Assembly (NCBI GenBank): GCA_009760855.2
Contig: WPIO01000043.1
Span: 930,001-994,000, forward strand
Length of the DNA stretch: 64,000 bases
Direction of reading: 5' to 3'
DNA from: Cristatella mucedo
Taxonomy: Eukaryota > Bryozoa > Phylactolaemata > Cristatellidae
Positions 1 through 16,290 of this stretch are shown here, one piece after another. Below the pieces are notes generated by a model. It did no database searches, was not told the origin of the DNA, and saw only the letters and a list, made by a program, of their open reading frames with translations. Position 1 is the stretch's first letter; each line of letters opens with the position of its first letter. Both the position numbers and the translations under genes were made by a program.

Positions 1-228
1 AGTACTGCTCAAAGTATCGTTGGAGTGACTCTCGCTATAATGTTGGTGTTAAGTTGTGGCAACACACCCTCGGTCAAGAGCCAAATCTAGTCTGAACTAA
101 ATCTAAACTGCACGTTCAGAGCTGGCATTCGCCGGGTGGCATGCGGTAGGGGCGGGCTCAAGTGACCTTCGAAGGTCGGATACTGCCCGCACAGGGACGG
201 CTAGGACTCTGCTAGCTATGTTGGAGGA

Positions 229-540
229 ATGTTGGTGAACGTGTCGGATTTTATAAAGTTATATGAATTGAGAAAAATAATTTCAGACTTAGCTGGGCAG
301 AAAAATTACGGTATTCGTCCGCAACCATTAATTACTGACGTCACAGAAGAGATATCAGCAAAATTTGGACAAGGATTGTGGTGGGTGAGAAGCGAAAACC
401 CGTTCGTCGGCGGACTCGCTCCCAAGCTTTTGCATAGCGACACGTTTTCTTCTGATACTAAGAAGGTCAAGCTCGACAGAAGCAACATATCTACAAATAG
501 GCCAACATGCCCCAGTCAAGCGGCCCTGCCTAGCCCCTGA
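229..540 (+). other. Unassigned 103-codon ORF
   Basis: An ATG-started open frame of 103 codons with ordinary composition. I recognise no domain, signal peptide or membrane segment. A CRE-type palindrome TGACGTCA lies inside it near 336-343, so the stretch could equally be non-coding. Another frame is also open on the opposite strand. It may be an exon fragment or chance. Confidence 0.12.
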
Positions 541-574
541 TCATAGCTCCGATCGTAGCCGGTCCTGGTAGCGA

Positions 575-735
575 GTGTCACGTTTGTGCAGGCATTCACC
601 CACAGATCAAGACGGCTCAGGCAGATGCCGTATAGAAAGGAAATCCGGAACCGGACCGCTCAGCCAGCATGCTAGCCAGGTAGCAGCTGCTGCAAGTGGC
701 TTGGCTGTTCTCACCTCATGGGCTTCTGCTGGAGT
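575..735 (-). repeat. Diverged direct repeat, left copy (gag-like)
   Basis: This block matches 2555-2725 at roughly three quarters identity by eye, in the same orientation. Read on the - strand, both copies give a peptide with the shared core RHLPEPS / RYLPEPSGSV, preceded by an alanine-rich stretch. The pairing suggests a duplicated coding block or two remnants of one element family. A 'LPEP' segment near the start of gag is common in LTR retrotransposons, but that assignment is inference. Confidence 0.35.
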
Positions 736-963
736 AATCAGCTCTCACGGTGCGGCCGACCCAATATAAGTTATTCCCATGAGAAGCCGACTGAGCATCG
801 ATCAGATTCAGAAAGTACATCTAAGCAAGCGGAAATCTCAAAACAGCATACAATCTCAAGTTAGAGACAACCACAAATAAGCACGAATTTGTAAGTTTCA
901 TGTACAAACAATGTCCTCACTGGCCTTTAGGTTACGTGACACCTGCTCGTAGCTGGATGTAAT

Positions 964-1450
964 GTATCTCCGTATGTAACTCAAGAAAGCCATAAAGACT
1001 ATGTGGGTGTTACGCAGGAGAGTTATGCATATCCTAATCACAGCCTGAGCTGCTTTTGGTCCGCATCAGGTAGCCAACAGACTTCTTCTTACGCAACAAA
1101 GAGAAAGTGGGAAGAAAAGCAGAGTCAGGAGAGCAGTTGCGGTAGTGAGTCGCATGGAAGTGGCAGCTCATGACCGCTTATAAGGACGAGCCATTGTCGG
1201 AAGCAGGAGGTTAGCTGTCGTTGAGTAAGAATTTTGGAGGCGAGTTCCACAGTGTAGGACCTGCAAAGCTCAAGTTTCTGTCGCCAACGGTCTTCAAGCG
1301 GAGGGATGGAGCAGCTAATTTATTGTCCACACATGACCTGAGGGCGCGAAGAGGCTGAAGCTGGTGCAGGAGTTCAGCTAGGTAAGAAAGAGCCAAGCCT
1401 AGGCGGGCCTTGTATGTCAGCGTAAGAATTTTGGTTGCCTAGGCCACCAA
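964..1450 (-). mobile_element. LINE family B 3' fragment
   Basis: 5'-truncated non-LTR retrotransposon fragment. On the - strand it encodes the family B C-terminal block (HQLQPLRALRSCVDNKLA, then LKTVGDR and GPTLWNS) and ends in the family B 3' untranslated region (ACGCAGGAG, then the GTAATGTATCTCCGT complement). It sits between the two gag-like repeat blocks and so probably inserted into that older element. Confidence 0.75.
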
Positions 1451-1598
1451 CTTTAATCCACAGCTGTGGCATAGCCAGCGCCCTTTTCCCATAACTAAAG
1501 ATTAAGCACGTGCATCCTCCCTCAGCCGCACGTCGTTCAGCGGTTTGGCGATCTTACTGGCTTCTGTTATATTGCCCATCAAAGTCACACCGCCTATC

Positions 1599-1712
1599 GG
1601 CGTGGTAGTCACAGTGCCAGCTGGCGTCGTGGTCGCAGCTCATACTGGTGTCGTAATCACAGAGATGGCCGGCGTCGTTGTCGCAGCACAGGCCGACGTA
1701 GCAGCACTGATC
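1599..1712 (-). repeat. 24-bp minisatellite, four full units
   Basis: Four consecutive 24-bp units run at 1599-1622, 1623-1646, 1647-1670 and 1671-1694, followed by an 18-bp partial unit. The unit is a multiple of three. On the - strand it encodes octapeptides of the form xxxCD(Y/H/N)(H/D)A; on the + strand it encodes valine-rich octapeptides (GVVVxxxx). A stop codon beyond the repeat on the - strand and the lack of a recognised domain leave its coding status open. Confidence 0.6.
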
Positions 1713-2120
1713 GGCGTAGCGTCACCAGCAGACGCGGTCGAGCTGGTCCATGCAGTGCTGAACATAGTCACAGCACTGACCTTCGTAGCACCTTGGGTCG
1801 TCTCTGGTCTTGTCATCATCAAAACGCTGACAGGTTTCGCAGCTGTCTCACTGCATGTCACCGGCGCCTATTCATTGACCTCAACCACTGCTGTCCTCTC
1901 GTGGACCGCTGTGGTTGTCTTGCACCAAGCACATTCCCTGCCGGCATCTTTCGGGCCGCCTCCTCGTTAGCCCGTGCCATCTTGTACGTCCCCTTGCGGA
2001 TCGTTGTCTCCTGGACCACTAGCCCTTCGTGGGCAACGTCACCTGCCTCATCGAAAGCTGCCAAATTAGAAACCGGGCTTCAAAGGTAACACAAGGCTTC
2101 TCTCTACCGTCGCAGAACCA

Positions 2121-2756
2121 CTATGAAATCGTTGTGGCAGGCACTTGCGGTGAAGAAATTTTAGACAGCAACAAATATGTCTTATTACTCGAGTTAGTAT
2201 CGAAGCCAGTACAGATGTAGCCTGAGCAGCCCTCTGAGCCAGCCTCGGGTGCAGAAGCAGAGGATGAAGGAAGAATACCCCTGACCAGTGCCACAGGGTC
2301 CAGTAGCTGTAAATCCGCCAGTTTACCCAGAGCTACCGGCAACTTTAGCAGTGAACTAGTCTTTCTCGGAAGGATACTTACCAGCATCGCCTTTCGTCGG
2401 GACTCTTCGGAAACATGTGTCTCCAGACACATTCTCTCAGCAAGTGAAGCGTAGTCTGCATACGTCTGCTCCCCGTGGTTGGTGGAGCTCTCGTATCAGA
2501 TCCTACCGTATTATGCATAGAGGGTCGTTAAATTCCCATCCTCGTCGCCACTGTTAGGTTGGTACGGGCAGTAGCGCACAGATCCAGACGGCTCAGGTAG
2601 ATACCGCTTAGTAAGCAAAACCGGAGCGGGGGTCGCTTGGCCAGCACGCTGGCTATCAGCTGCTGCATTTGGGTCCGCTGTTCTCGCCACAGCAGCTTCC
2701 GCCGAAGTAGTTTGCTCGCGGACCCAACAGTGAGTATCTGAAAGCAGCAAGGTCAA
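2121..2756 (-). pseudogene. Possible decayed gag-like coding remnant
   Basis: Two open stretches on the - strand read as ordinary soluble protein. The first contains LLTKRYLPEPSGSV, the second DYASLAERMCLETH and ESRRKAMLV. A stop codon and frame breaks separate them. The order (LPEP segment, then a helical charged segment, then the cysteine-bearing minisatellite further along) resembles the layout of retrotransposon gag polyproteins. No protease or reverse transcriptase follows. It could instead be a degenerate host gene. Confidence 0.2.
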
Positions 2757-3690
2757 GTAGCTCTTTTACTAAGGACGCCGATGCTGGGCATGTTTTTTAG
2801 CCGCTCGCAACGAAAGTACGCGCCTGAGGATAGAAGGTATGCGGCCGACGGGCTTGGAAAATAGCTACTTCTCGCTTGCTACATTTTCGGGGTTCTTCGG
2901 ACATCACTCACGCATTGATGCACGTACAATTCGTGCACTGAAATGTTGTGGTGTAGTCTATGAAGTGCCGGCTCATTCAAATGGTATCATGCATGTTTAC
3001 TCAAGAAAGCCCATGACATGTGCTCTCTCAGCAGCAGGCTCACTTTATAGTGACTGCGGCATTCTCAAAGTTCTCATTTCGTTGACTTGCACCCTCTTAA
3101 TCTCACTGCTGGCCATCACTGACCTCGTTGAATATTGATAAAAAATCTCACTAATCACGGGTCGTCGTTGACATCGTTGCTGTCAGTGCGAGAGTGTCAA
3201 TTTGCTATTGTTCTTGCGAACATCGTACACGGAAACAATAGAGCTAAGACCTATTTAAAGTTATTCCGATTGTTGTTTGCCCATAGCTCGTAAAAAACTA
3301 CGGCCTATTGATATCAAAAGGCTTATCGCTTCGTGCTGCTGGATCTCCCGCGCCTGAGGTGGATTCAGTAACGCTGGCAAGTATTGCCCTGCACGTTAGT
3401 TACGGCTGTTCGCAGCTACTATCGCTTCGTCATCGAAGATAAAACGCATTCTTAGATGCTACTGCTGTTGCTAAAATGTATGAATTACGAATTACCAAAA
3501 GAAGCTAACCTTAGAGCCGTTGCGATGGCCGGAGCCGCCAGCTTAGACCCAGCTTGTTTGGCAGGAACTGGGAGCTTAGTACATTACATGTTTGGTATTC
3601 CTAGCATTGTATCGAACCAACGCTCAGCATGCTCCCTACATGCGTCTGAGTGAATCTCACTTAGTAGTCATCAAGACCATAATGACCTAG
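2757..3690. other. No gene recognised
   Basis: A 99-codon open frame (2839-3138, +) and shorter ones occur here, but none shows a domain, a splice signal set or a repeat relationship that I can support. Confidence 0.3.
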
Positions 3691-5501
3691 CACCTAAAAT
3701 AGTGCTCGCCTTTTGAATAATCACTCCATGTGCAATAAAACTGTAGCGATAGGCGACCTTATCTTTTTTGAAAAGGATTTCTACCTGCTCGCAGTGACTG
3801 AAACTTAGCTAAAAGCCAAATACTGCCCGACAATTACAGACACTACCCTGACTGGGTTCCGATTCTTTCACACCCCAGGTCGGTCAAATTTGTAGTTGGA
3901 GTTGCTATTATCTTGCGCTCGATATTCAACTTAAGCTATTTGAAATCGCCTGGAAGCAGTCTTTCGGATCCATTATCACGTCTTCAGTAAACCACCTGCT
4001 GATAATGTGAGTAGTCTATCGCCCACCAGGTACCAAATCCTCTTTTATCTCAGATTTATCTGATATTTCGATTTTGTGTGCAAGAAATCAACAATTCCTC
4101 TTAGTGAGTTCATTTGAGTTCATTGGGCTTACCTTTGACATTCGCTTTGATAACTTATTTGACCCCTTCAGCACTAAATTACCTGCATATACTGACTCGT
4201 TGTCTCTTGTTTCTCATGTGCGCGGCCCACTTTCAACAAGGCTCGCACACTCGACTACATTTTGTCGTTCAACTGCATTTTTTCATCACCAATTCTTACC
4301 AAATCCTGCTTATTTGACTTCTTACATATATCATTCAGTCTACAACGTGTGCCATTCTCACACTCCTCCAAAATCAAACGGGAATTATTCGAAACCTCAA
4401 GGCCCTTGAAATTGATGCTATCTGTGCGAGTATGTCTGCCTTGCGTCTACTGCTTAGTTCCCCCTCCTATCCATCATCATCGGTAGGTAGCTACAAAACG
4501 ACACTACCTGACCGCCTCAACGAATTTGCACGTGCAAGACTTTGCACCATCGCCCAGATGGAATATGGTTTACCAAAGACATTAATCTAGCTAGGTCTAC
4601 TATGCTCAAGTTTGAAAAAGCGTTAAAAGATGAGGAATGACTGACCATCGACAGGCATACAAAGGCTAATGTAGGTCATAAGAATCGATCCTAGCAAATG
4701 CTGAGTCTAGCTTAGATAAAAATATTTCGGAATCACAGATGCACAATCCAAAAATGCTGCTCTCGATGATCAACTATCTCCTCAACAGCTCCCAGGTTAT
4801 CTCCATACCTATGTTTTATGTAATGATCTAGCTCATCCCTTCTCTAGCTTCTTCGTCCAGAAGATAGACAAGATCTAGGAGTCAATCCCTGCAACGAAGC
4901 ATCCCCTAGATTGATGTCCCTCAATTCCTTGCAGCATTTCAATGTTTACATGCAAGCAGATCCCTAGTAATCTCTTTCTTAAGTTTGTATCACAATTAAA
5001 GAAGACAATAAGTCCATTGGACACTATTCCAACTGTCCTGCTCGTACGTTGCAATTATCGGCTTCTGTCAGTCATAACTAACATCAACAATATGTTATTA
5101 GCCTCAGGTCATGTTTCAGATCCTCTCCAAAAAGCTGTAGTTATGCCACTACTCAAGAGAGCAACATTAGAAAAAAGAAACTGAGCAACTAAAACCAAGT
5201 TTCCCGTCTACCCTTTCTTATCAATACACTGGAACGAGTCGTGGAAGACCAGCTGAACTCGTATATCGAGACTTCAAACCATGCTAGAAAGTTCAAGTCT
5301 GGCTATGGAGTTAATGACTACACAGAGTTAGCATTACTGCGAGTGTACAACGACCTACTTAGGAATGAATACATGAGTAGATTACCCCAATTTTCCTCAA
5401 TTTGCTTGGTAGCTTTTGATGCTACCGATCCCCAAACACTTCTTGAGCACTTCAAATCTCGCCTAGGCATCGCCGGCACTGCTCTAATATTGTTCAGGTA
5501 G
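3690..5501 (+). mobile_element. LINE family A endonuclease/RT remnant
   Basis: Degenerate non-LTR element in which the CR1/L2-type layout can still be read through stops and frameshifts. Near 3790 comes LLAVTET followed by a lost tryptophan codon (the TETWL endonuclease motif). Near 3880 is a GVAII-like segment, near 4020 a YRPPGT-like segment, near 4240 a TLDY-like segment, and at 4942-5501 the start of the reverse transcriptase (DQLNSYIETS, LLRVYNDLLRN). The element stops abruptly at 5501, where the duplicated host locus begins. The intact equivalent is the - strand copy at 14121-16290. Confidence 0.75.
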
Positions 5502-5526
5502 GTCACCACGTCACACCTCAGCAGCT

Positions 5527-5684
5527 GCTACAGAGGTGCTGTCCCACCACGGTTAAACGTGCTGCTGCTGCAGCTAGATCACCACCTGACTGTGCCTGTA
5601 ACTAGGCTACCAAGGCGCTGTCCAACCATGGTTAGACGTGCAGCTGCTGCAGCTAGATCAATAGTTGACTGTGCCTGTAACTAG
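5527..5684. repeat. 79-bp tandem duplication
   Basis: Two adjacent 79-bp units, 5527-5605 and 5606-5684, each ending in GTGCCTGTAACTAG. They lie just upstream of the first recognised exon of the + strand CCCH gene. The inverted - strand copy of the locus (about 17900-18000) has a single unit, so the duplication followed the large inverted duplication. Confidence 0.7.
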
Positions 5685-5761
5685 ATGTTGTTTGCCATTA
5701 TCCGGGAGAAAACACCCTGCTCCTGGTCTCTGTACGGTTTGCACCTGTCTTCAAATTTTAG

Positions 5762-10498
<4,737 letters not shown>

Positions 10499-11730
10499 GT
10501 GAGTGGCTGCTGCAGCTGCTGGGACGGTCTAGGTTCCTGTGATGACAACACTGAAGCCACACGCAGGACGCCGAGCAGCGACACGGCAGAGGAAGCTGTG
10601 GCGAATAGCTCTCTTGTGGCGAATGGGCCGCTGCCGTCGCCTGCCGAAGAGCAGCTCCGAGAGGTCCTGCCGCTCGTCTCGGCTGCCGCCACTGCAGAGG
10701 CCTTGTTGAGTATCGGCATCTGCTCGAGGAGCTGGTGGCTGTGCAGCCGCAAGGCAGGCAAGGTCGCGTGCCCAGCGGCCCTGGAGGCGTTTGCATCAGC
10801 GGTCTCCAGACTTCCCTGCTGCTGCTGTTGTTTGGGCGGCAGCTCTGCCTCCACTCTTTCCGCTGCCCTTAGCATGTGGTGCACTCGCGGATCCTTTTGC
10901 AGCTTTGGATCGGTGTGGGCGCCATGCGGCAGCCATGGCTGCTGCAGCTTTGCGATCGGCACACGGTGGTACTCGGGCATAGAAGCTCGCTGGCTCGTCG
11001 CAAGGGAAGCCGACGGCAGTGATGCACTGAACGCAGTGCCGGCAGTAGATGTTGCCACATGAATCCCATCCAGGCTCAGCGGCGACCCACCTCCACTGCC
11101 TCCGAAGCAATTTAGCGACACTTCGCTTCCGCCCAGTGAAGCCGACAGCGGAGGTTTTGGCCTTGCTCTTCGACATCGCCCCACTGGTCAGGTCGCTGCC
11201 GATGCTGAAACAGAAAAAAATGATCCAAGGGGTCAAGAGGTTGGAATGATGCATGATTATGCATGGTGATACGTGCAGAAGAACGTTCCTCTGCTCGATG
11301 TTTTGACAAGAAACAGCAACAGGAGCAGTCGGAAAGACGAGAAGCACGCGAGCTTGCTTCTTTCATGATTCGCCGAAAGCTGCTGATGATGGTCACTGGC
11401 AACGATTTAGCCTATGACGATTGGCTGAATAACTGCCTTCCCAGCGGCCTCTACCTGCTTCACTCTTCCTCTCTGCCTTCAGATCAGGTTTGGTCAAGAT
11501 GCTAATGTGCTCTCCCCCAAACAAGGTGTGACAGAGGTCGTGGGCTCAATCCCCGACGCATTGCTAAGTGCCTGAATAGAGATTTCCTTTTTTTAGGCGG
11601 CTATACAAAGTATTTATCTATTAAAATCATTGATTAATCTATCAACTGGTCTTACTCATGCCAGTCCCTTTGTGCACAAGTACAGACATGCAGACGCACA
11701 GAGATGCAGAGAAAGAGAGACAGACAGAGG

Positions 11731-11832
<102 letters not shown>

Positions 11833-12033
11833 TGCATGCACTCACAGACTGACACTACATAGGTATCGACATCATACCACCGTCAGGCTGGATTAACTGA
11901 CATGAACCCCGAAACTCTGCAAATCATTGGACAATGAAACCAGTGACCTAGCTGAGAGCTTTAAAGCAGAGCGAGATGCTCAGGCTGCCGATGACTGCTG
12001 CTACGACTGCTCTTGGTCGTCGGCTGGCTTGAC

Positions 12034-12328
12034 CTTATTGCCAGAGGCAATTGTGACAGTGCGTTCGATTGGGGTTGAGCCGAAGATCCACTAGCCGATC
12101 CACCCAGAGCAGCCGGTGCAAGCGAGCCCCTATTCAGAAGCACAATTGAGTTTACTATGTCTGCAAAAATGTTGTTGCTGAGCAGAACTGACTCGAGGCT
12201 GATGCCGGAGGCACTGCTAAGCAGGAAGCTTCTGCTGCCGGAGGAAGCAGAAATCGGATCCACCGGTTCGTCGTCTCTTGAATACCAGTTGTCTTCGTCC
12301 GTTGCAGCAACAAGGCCCCAGCCGAAAG
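12034..12328 (-). CDS. Exon I: NWYS acidic motif of ZC3H4/6-like gene
   Basis: The acceptor CATCGTTGCAG ends at 12329 and the donor ATAAG|GTCAAG starts at 12033. The exon length of 295 fits phase 1 in and phase 2 out. The protein contains TDEDNWYSRDDEPVDP followed by a helix-prone hydrophobic stretch (FADIVNSIVLLNRG). ZC3H4 and ZC3H6 have an acidic 'WYSSDEE' motif followed by a conserved helix, and I take this as its counterpart. Reading through the donor reaches a stop at 11961. Confidence 0.5.
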
Positions 12329-12458
12329 CTGCAACGATGCATTTGTATGCACTAACCACTTTGAGCAGCAGAAGCCTCCATACGGATGCTGGCCACCACC
12401 TACTTCTGGCAACAGCTGGATGCAGTAGGAGCACATATCGTTGATTCTCGGCACTCAC

Positions 12459-12704
12459 ATGGCAGCTGAACCTCCGACGGATCTGGCACCCGCTGTGACT
12501 GCTTCTTCTGCAGGCGCAGCAGAAGGTCACGCTGCGGCTGTGGCAAGTCCATTGGCAAGGTCAACCCTGTCACTTCCGGTCCGGCGGACATAGATGGCAC
12601 CATAGCAGTGGCTGCAGCATCAGGAGTTGGCTGCAGCCGAGGTGGTGGAACCATCTTAGATGGTGGCACCATCTTGGATTCCTTATCGTTGCTGTCACTT
12701 GAAT
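12459..12704 (-). CDS. Exon H: LPQPQRDLLLRLQKKQ segment
   Basis: The acceptor CTCTCTTCTGCAG ends at 12705 and the donor CCAT|GTGAGT starts at 12458. The exon is 246 bases, phase 1 to phase 1, and joins exon I to give an uninterrupted frame. It encodes DSNDKESKMVPP, a proline-rich linker and LPQPQRDLLLRLQKKQSQ. A 'LP--Q--LFLRIQ-Q' helix is characteristic of ZC3H4/6-type proteins after the CCCH fingers. The 130-bp intron to exon I is compact. Confidence 0.6.
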
Positions 12705-12805
12705 CTGCAGAAGAGAGCAAGCCAGCCACAGATTGGAGCCGACACGAATGACTAAAAGACCTTATAGCATGAGAGAATGAGAGATATAAATTCGAGCCAA
12801 CTCAC

Positions 12806-12976
12806 TAGCCAGACTCGAGAAAGTGCGAGGTCGGCCCGACATATACCTGACAGTGGAGCCCACTGGACTGTATGCCGATGCTGCTACTGCTGCTGCATCA
12901 ACGGCTGCAGCATGGCTTTTGCTGGCAGCGCTGGTGATCAGGCATTCATCACCAGCAAAGGCAGCAGGCGTGTTAG
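12806..12976 (-). CDS. Alanine-rich internal exon of - strand gene
   Basis: The acceptor GGGATCCAG ends at 12977 and the strong donor GGCTA|GTGAGT starts at 12805. The 171-base exon is phase 1 to phase 1 and joins exon H in frame. It encodes an alanine-rich, low-complexity segment (AASKSHAAAVDAAAVAASAY). No domain is recognised. The acceptor has a poor pyrimidine tract, so the 5' end is uncertain. Confidence 0.4.
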
Positions 12977-13069
12977 CTGGATCCCAGGTTGTGTTGGAGA
13001 GTAGTGAGTGTCGGCATTGAATTCACCAGGCTTTGACCTACAATGGCACGAGAGCATGGATACGGTGAC

Positions 13070-13526
13070 TTGCCAACCGACGGCTAGCTTGCCTCGTGAG
13101 CTGGCTGCGATATTGCGGACTTTGAGTACTGCCTGCCTGCCTGCCAAATGGGGTGCCAATGGGCAGCACATACCTTGACTGCTGCGTATGGGACGCCATT
13201 AAGTCCACACCACCGGCAGCAACACGCGACGACACCGATGAGCAGGGCCATGGCTGCAAACGAGGCTTCGATTGGATGCCGGGATGCTCCCTGAGAAGGC
13301 ATGCCAGCTCGGCAGTGGGCTCCGTGAGTGTGTCAAATAGCAACCGTGTGGCCTTCTGCTGTAGCTGCTGCTGCTGCTTATTTATTCGCATAGCTGCCTC
13401 CTTGATGTGTTGTGATGGTGAGCATGCGATGGCTTCGCAAGCCTTTCTTAGCCGCAAACAGATTGAGGCCTCGGCAGATGCAGAACACAGCATCTCAGAT
13501 CGTACCAATGGCACAAATGAGTGACC
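13070..13526 (-). CDS. Exon G: glutamine-rich helical exon of - strand gene
   Basis: The acceptor CTCACTGAGTCAG ends at 13527. The open frame gives a helical segment (RKACEAIACSPSQHIKEAA), a glutamine run (INKQQQQLQQKA) and a serine/glutamine-rich end. A strong donor AAG|GTATGT is available at 13173 but leaves the wrong phase. A weaker donor GGCAA|GTCACC at 13069 fits the next exon in phase. Compositionally this suits the region between the CCCH fingers and the C-terminus of ZC3H4/6 proteins. No specific motif confirms it. Confidence 0.4.
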
Positions 13527-13871
13527 CTGACTCAGTGAGCAAGACAGACTGAGCCAAAAGAGTGCAGATGGGACACCAGACACAGGCACTTTTGGCAAAG
13601 GCAGAAAGAGGTCAGGCATAGGCAGTGTAAGTCAGTGTGGGTTGGAAAACACACAATGTGCACTTGCTGGCAGTAAGCACGAGAGAAAGCATTTGATAAT
13701 ACAAAGTGAAATATTGTACAGCGGCAGGCTACGACTGCTTGGTTGCACATAGGGAAGCTGTATTGGCGGCTGCAGTCCTGTATTCATCTGCTTAGCAACT
13801 AAATAAAATCCAGGCGGGCAAGAATAGAAGCTTGCAGCCCCCAGCTTGATATACCACCAGTACATGCCCTT

Positions 13872-14096
13872 CTAATAGAGCTGGCGTTCCATTGCTCCTC
13901 CGTCTTCCTGTTGAATTTGCTGCCAAGCTGCTGCCACTTCTGCCTCCACACTGCCGTGGCTGGGTTTAAGCAAAATGCTCATCGACAGCCTGTACGACTG
14001 CAGGCAACAGTGCAACCTAGTGCAAGTGCCCACGATTCCATCATTCCGCGAGCTAAGCCTAAGATGGGAGAGGGGTGGTGAGGAAGCAGGCTTACC
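13872..14096 (-). other. Possible additional exon, unresolved
   Basis: A donor GGTAAG at 14095 ends the exon fragment that resumes beyond the LINE insertion (PKKLPSLLG). Further left on the - strand is an open stretch containing SVEAEVAAAWQQIQQEDGGA, which could be an exon, but no acceptor and phase combination is convincing. A stop follows at 13872. Confidence 0.25.
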
Positions 14097-14120
14097 CAGA
14101 AGGCTCGGCAGCTTCTTTGG

Positions 14121-16290
14121 ATAATAATAATAATAATAATATTGCACTTGATAAAGCGCCCTCAGAGAACTTAATCTCTTTCTAGGCGCTTTACATTTGC
14201 TGCAAAGTGATACGCAATAGAATAGTAAGTAAAATCATGCTTGAAAAACAAACACAATGAATAACATGGTTAGGGGTTACATGCACAGGGTCAGCAGGCA
14301 AATGTGGTTAGTGGCAGCATGAACAGTGTCAGCACGCATAAGCACATCGAGGACGAATCACAAGGACCCACTAAATGCTGTCCTAAATAGGTATGTTTTT
14401 AAGTTTCTTTTAAATGTGGTCAGGTCAGGGGATGTTCTGATGCAGGTCGGGAGGGAGCTCCAGGCTGTGGGAGCATACGAGCTAAATGCACGGTCTCCAA
14501 AGGATTTAAGGTTTGTACGAGGTATTTCTAGACTGTTGGATTCCAAAAAGCGAGTGGTACGATGCTTTGCCTGATGGGGTAGTATATCTGAAAGATAGGC
14601 TGGAGCCATAGAATGAAGAGACCTAAAAGTGAGCGACAAAACCTTGAAGTCAATCCGTTGCTTGACTGGTAACCAGTGCAGGTCGGCGAGAAGTGGAGTA
14701 ATGTGGCAACTGCGACGCTCACGACAGACAAGCCTAGCTGCAGAGTTTTTGCACCAGCTGCAATCGCCTGATCGCACATGCTGGTAGGCCAGTAAGCAGT
14801 GAGTTGCAGAAGTCGAGACGGGATGTCACGAATGCATGGACCAACTTGGACGTGGTATCCTTATCTAAACAAGCCCTAATTTTTAGCAATGTTATGAAGC
14901 TGAAAATAGGCTGATTTGACTGTGGAGCTGATGTGGTCGTCTAACGAGAGGTCGCTTTGGAATATGACACCTTGATTTCGAGCTGATGCAACTGGAGATA
15001 TGCTGGCAGAGCCAATTTTGAAAGTCAGCCTTTCCAATTTCTGAATAACACTAGGTTTGCCCATAACTAGTAAGTTAGTTTTATCATCGTTTAGTTTTAG
15101 AAAATTTGCTGCCATCCATGATCGGATGTCATCAATGCATGCAGCAAGTGAGTTGAGAGAATTTGAGGTGCTCGAAGGCTGGGAGGGATCAAAGCAAAGG
15201 TACAACTGAGTGTCATCCGCATAGAAGCGAAAGCCTAGATTGTGCTTGGCAATCACATCAGCGAGAGGGAGAGTATAAACGGTGAAAAGGACCGGACCTA
15301 GCACAGAGCCCTGAGGTACTCCATATTTTAGAGGTACTTCAGATGATCTTTGTCCATTCACGTCAACACTCTGGAGTCTCCCACTGAGATAGGACCTGAA
15401 CCACTGCAGAGCAGTGCCAGTGATGCCCAGGCAAGATGAGAGGTGCTCTAGAAGTACTTCGTGATCGATGGTATCAAAAGCTGCCGAAAGATCGAGCAAA
15501 ACAAGAAGAGACACTCTACCCATGTCTGCATTCCTAAGTAGGTCGTTGTATACCCGAAGCAATGCTGACTCTGTGGAGTGATTAGCTCTAAAGCCAGACT
15601 GGAACTTACTAGCAAGGTGTGAGGTCTCGATATACGAGTTCAGCTGGTCTGCCACGACCCGTTCCAGTGTCTTTGATAGGAATGGTAGAAGGGAGACTGG
15701 GCGGTAGTTGCTTAAGTTCTCTTGGTCTAGTGTAGCTTTCTTGAGAAGTGGCCTGACTACAGCTTTTTTGAAAGGTGCTGGGACCTGACCTGAGGCTAAT
15801 GACATATTAATGATGTTGGTTATGCATGGCAGCAGCAGATCAATGCAACGTAGGAGCAGGACAGTGGGAATAGGGTCCAGTGGACTTGTTGTCTTCTTTG
15901 ATTGAGATACGAGCTTTAGGACTACATCACTAGTGACCTGTTTAAATGCAGACATTGAGGCGCAGCCAGGAACCGAGGAATAGCATTCTAGTGGGGAGGT
16001 TGTCATCGCAGGGATGGATTCCCTGATTTTGTCTATCTTCTGCACAAAGAATCGAGAGAAGCGATCGGCTAGATCATCACAAGGATCATCAGGTAAGGAG
16101 CTAACCTTTGAACGGTTGAGGAGATGGTTTATTGTCGACATCAGCATTTTTGGATTGTGCATCTGTGATTCAACAATGTTTCTATAGAAGCTAGACTTAG
16201 CCTTTGCAAGGATCGATTGGTACGACCTACAGTAGTCTTCATATGCCTGTCGATGGACAGTTAGTCCGGATCTTTTGTATGCCTTTTCGG
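14121..16290 (-). mobile_element. LINE family A, RT-bearing copy inserted in exon E'
   Basis: The best-preserved family A element, 5'-truncated within the endonuclease/RT linker. On the - strand the frame 16384-14876 contains NYRPVSLLPFLSK, LLDLSAAFDTIDHE (catalytic Asp), YGVPQGSVLGPVLF and FRFYADDTQLYL (the catalytic YADD box), all typical of CR1/L2-clade reverse transcriptases. The remaining C-terminus (SRLDFCNSLL onwards) continues in other frames after a stop near 14876. The 3' end has the conserved stem-loop (AAAGCGCCTAGAAAGAGATT) and a TTATTA tail at 14121-14145. A short ATCC occurs at both flanks, a possible target duplication. Confidence 0.85.

Noticed and set aside
336-343. CRE palindromes TGACGTCA (also near 52912)
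   Set aside because: Single 8-mers without a promoter context, compatible with chance.
14121-14145. CRISPR-like or satellite array from TAATAA repeats
   Set aside because: These are the 3' tails of non-LTR elements (also at 25630 and 52184) with no spacers.
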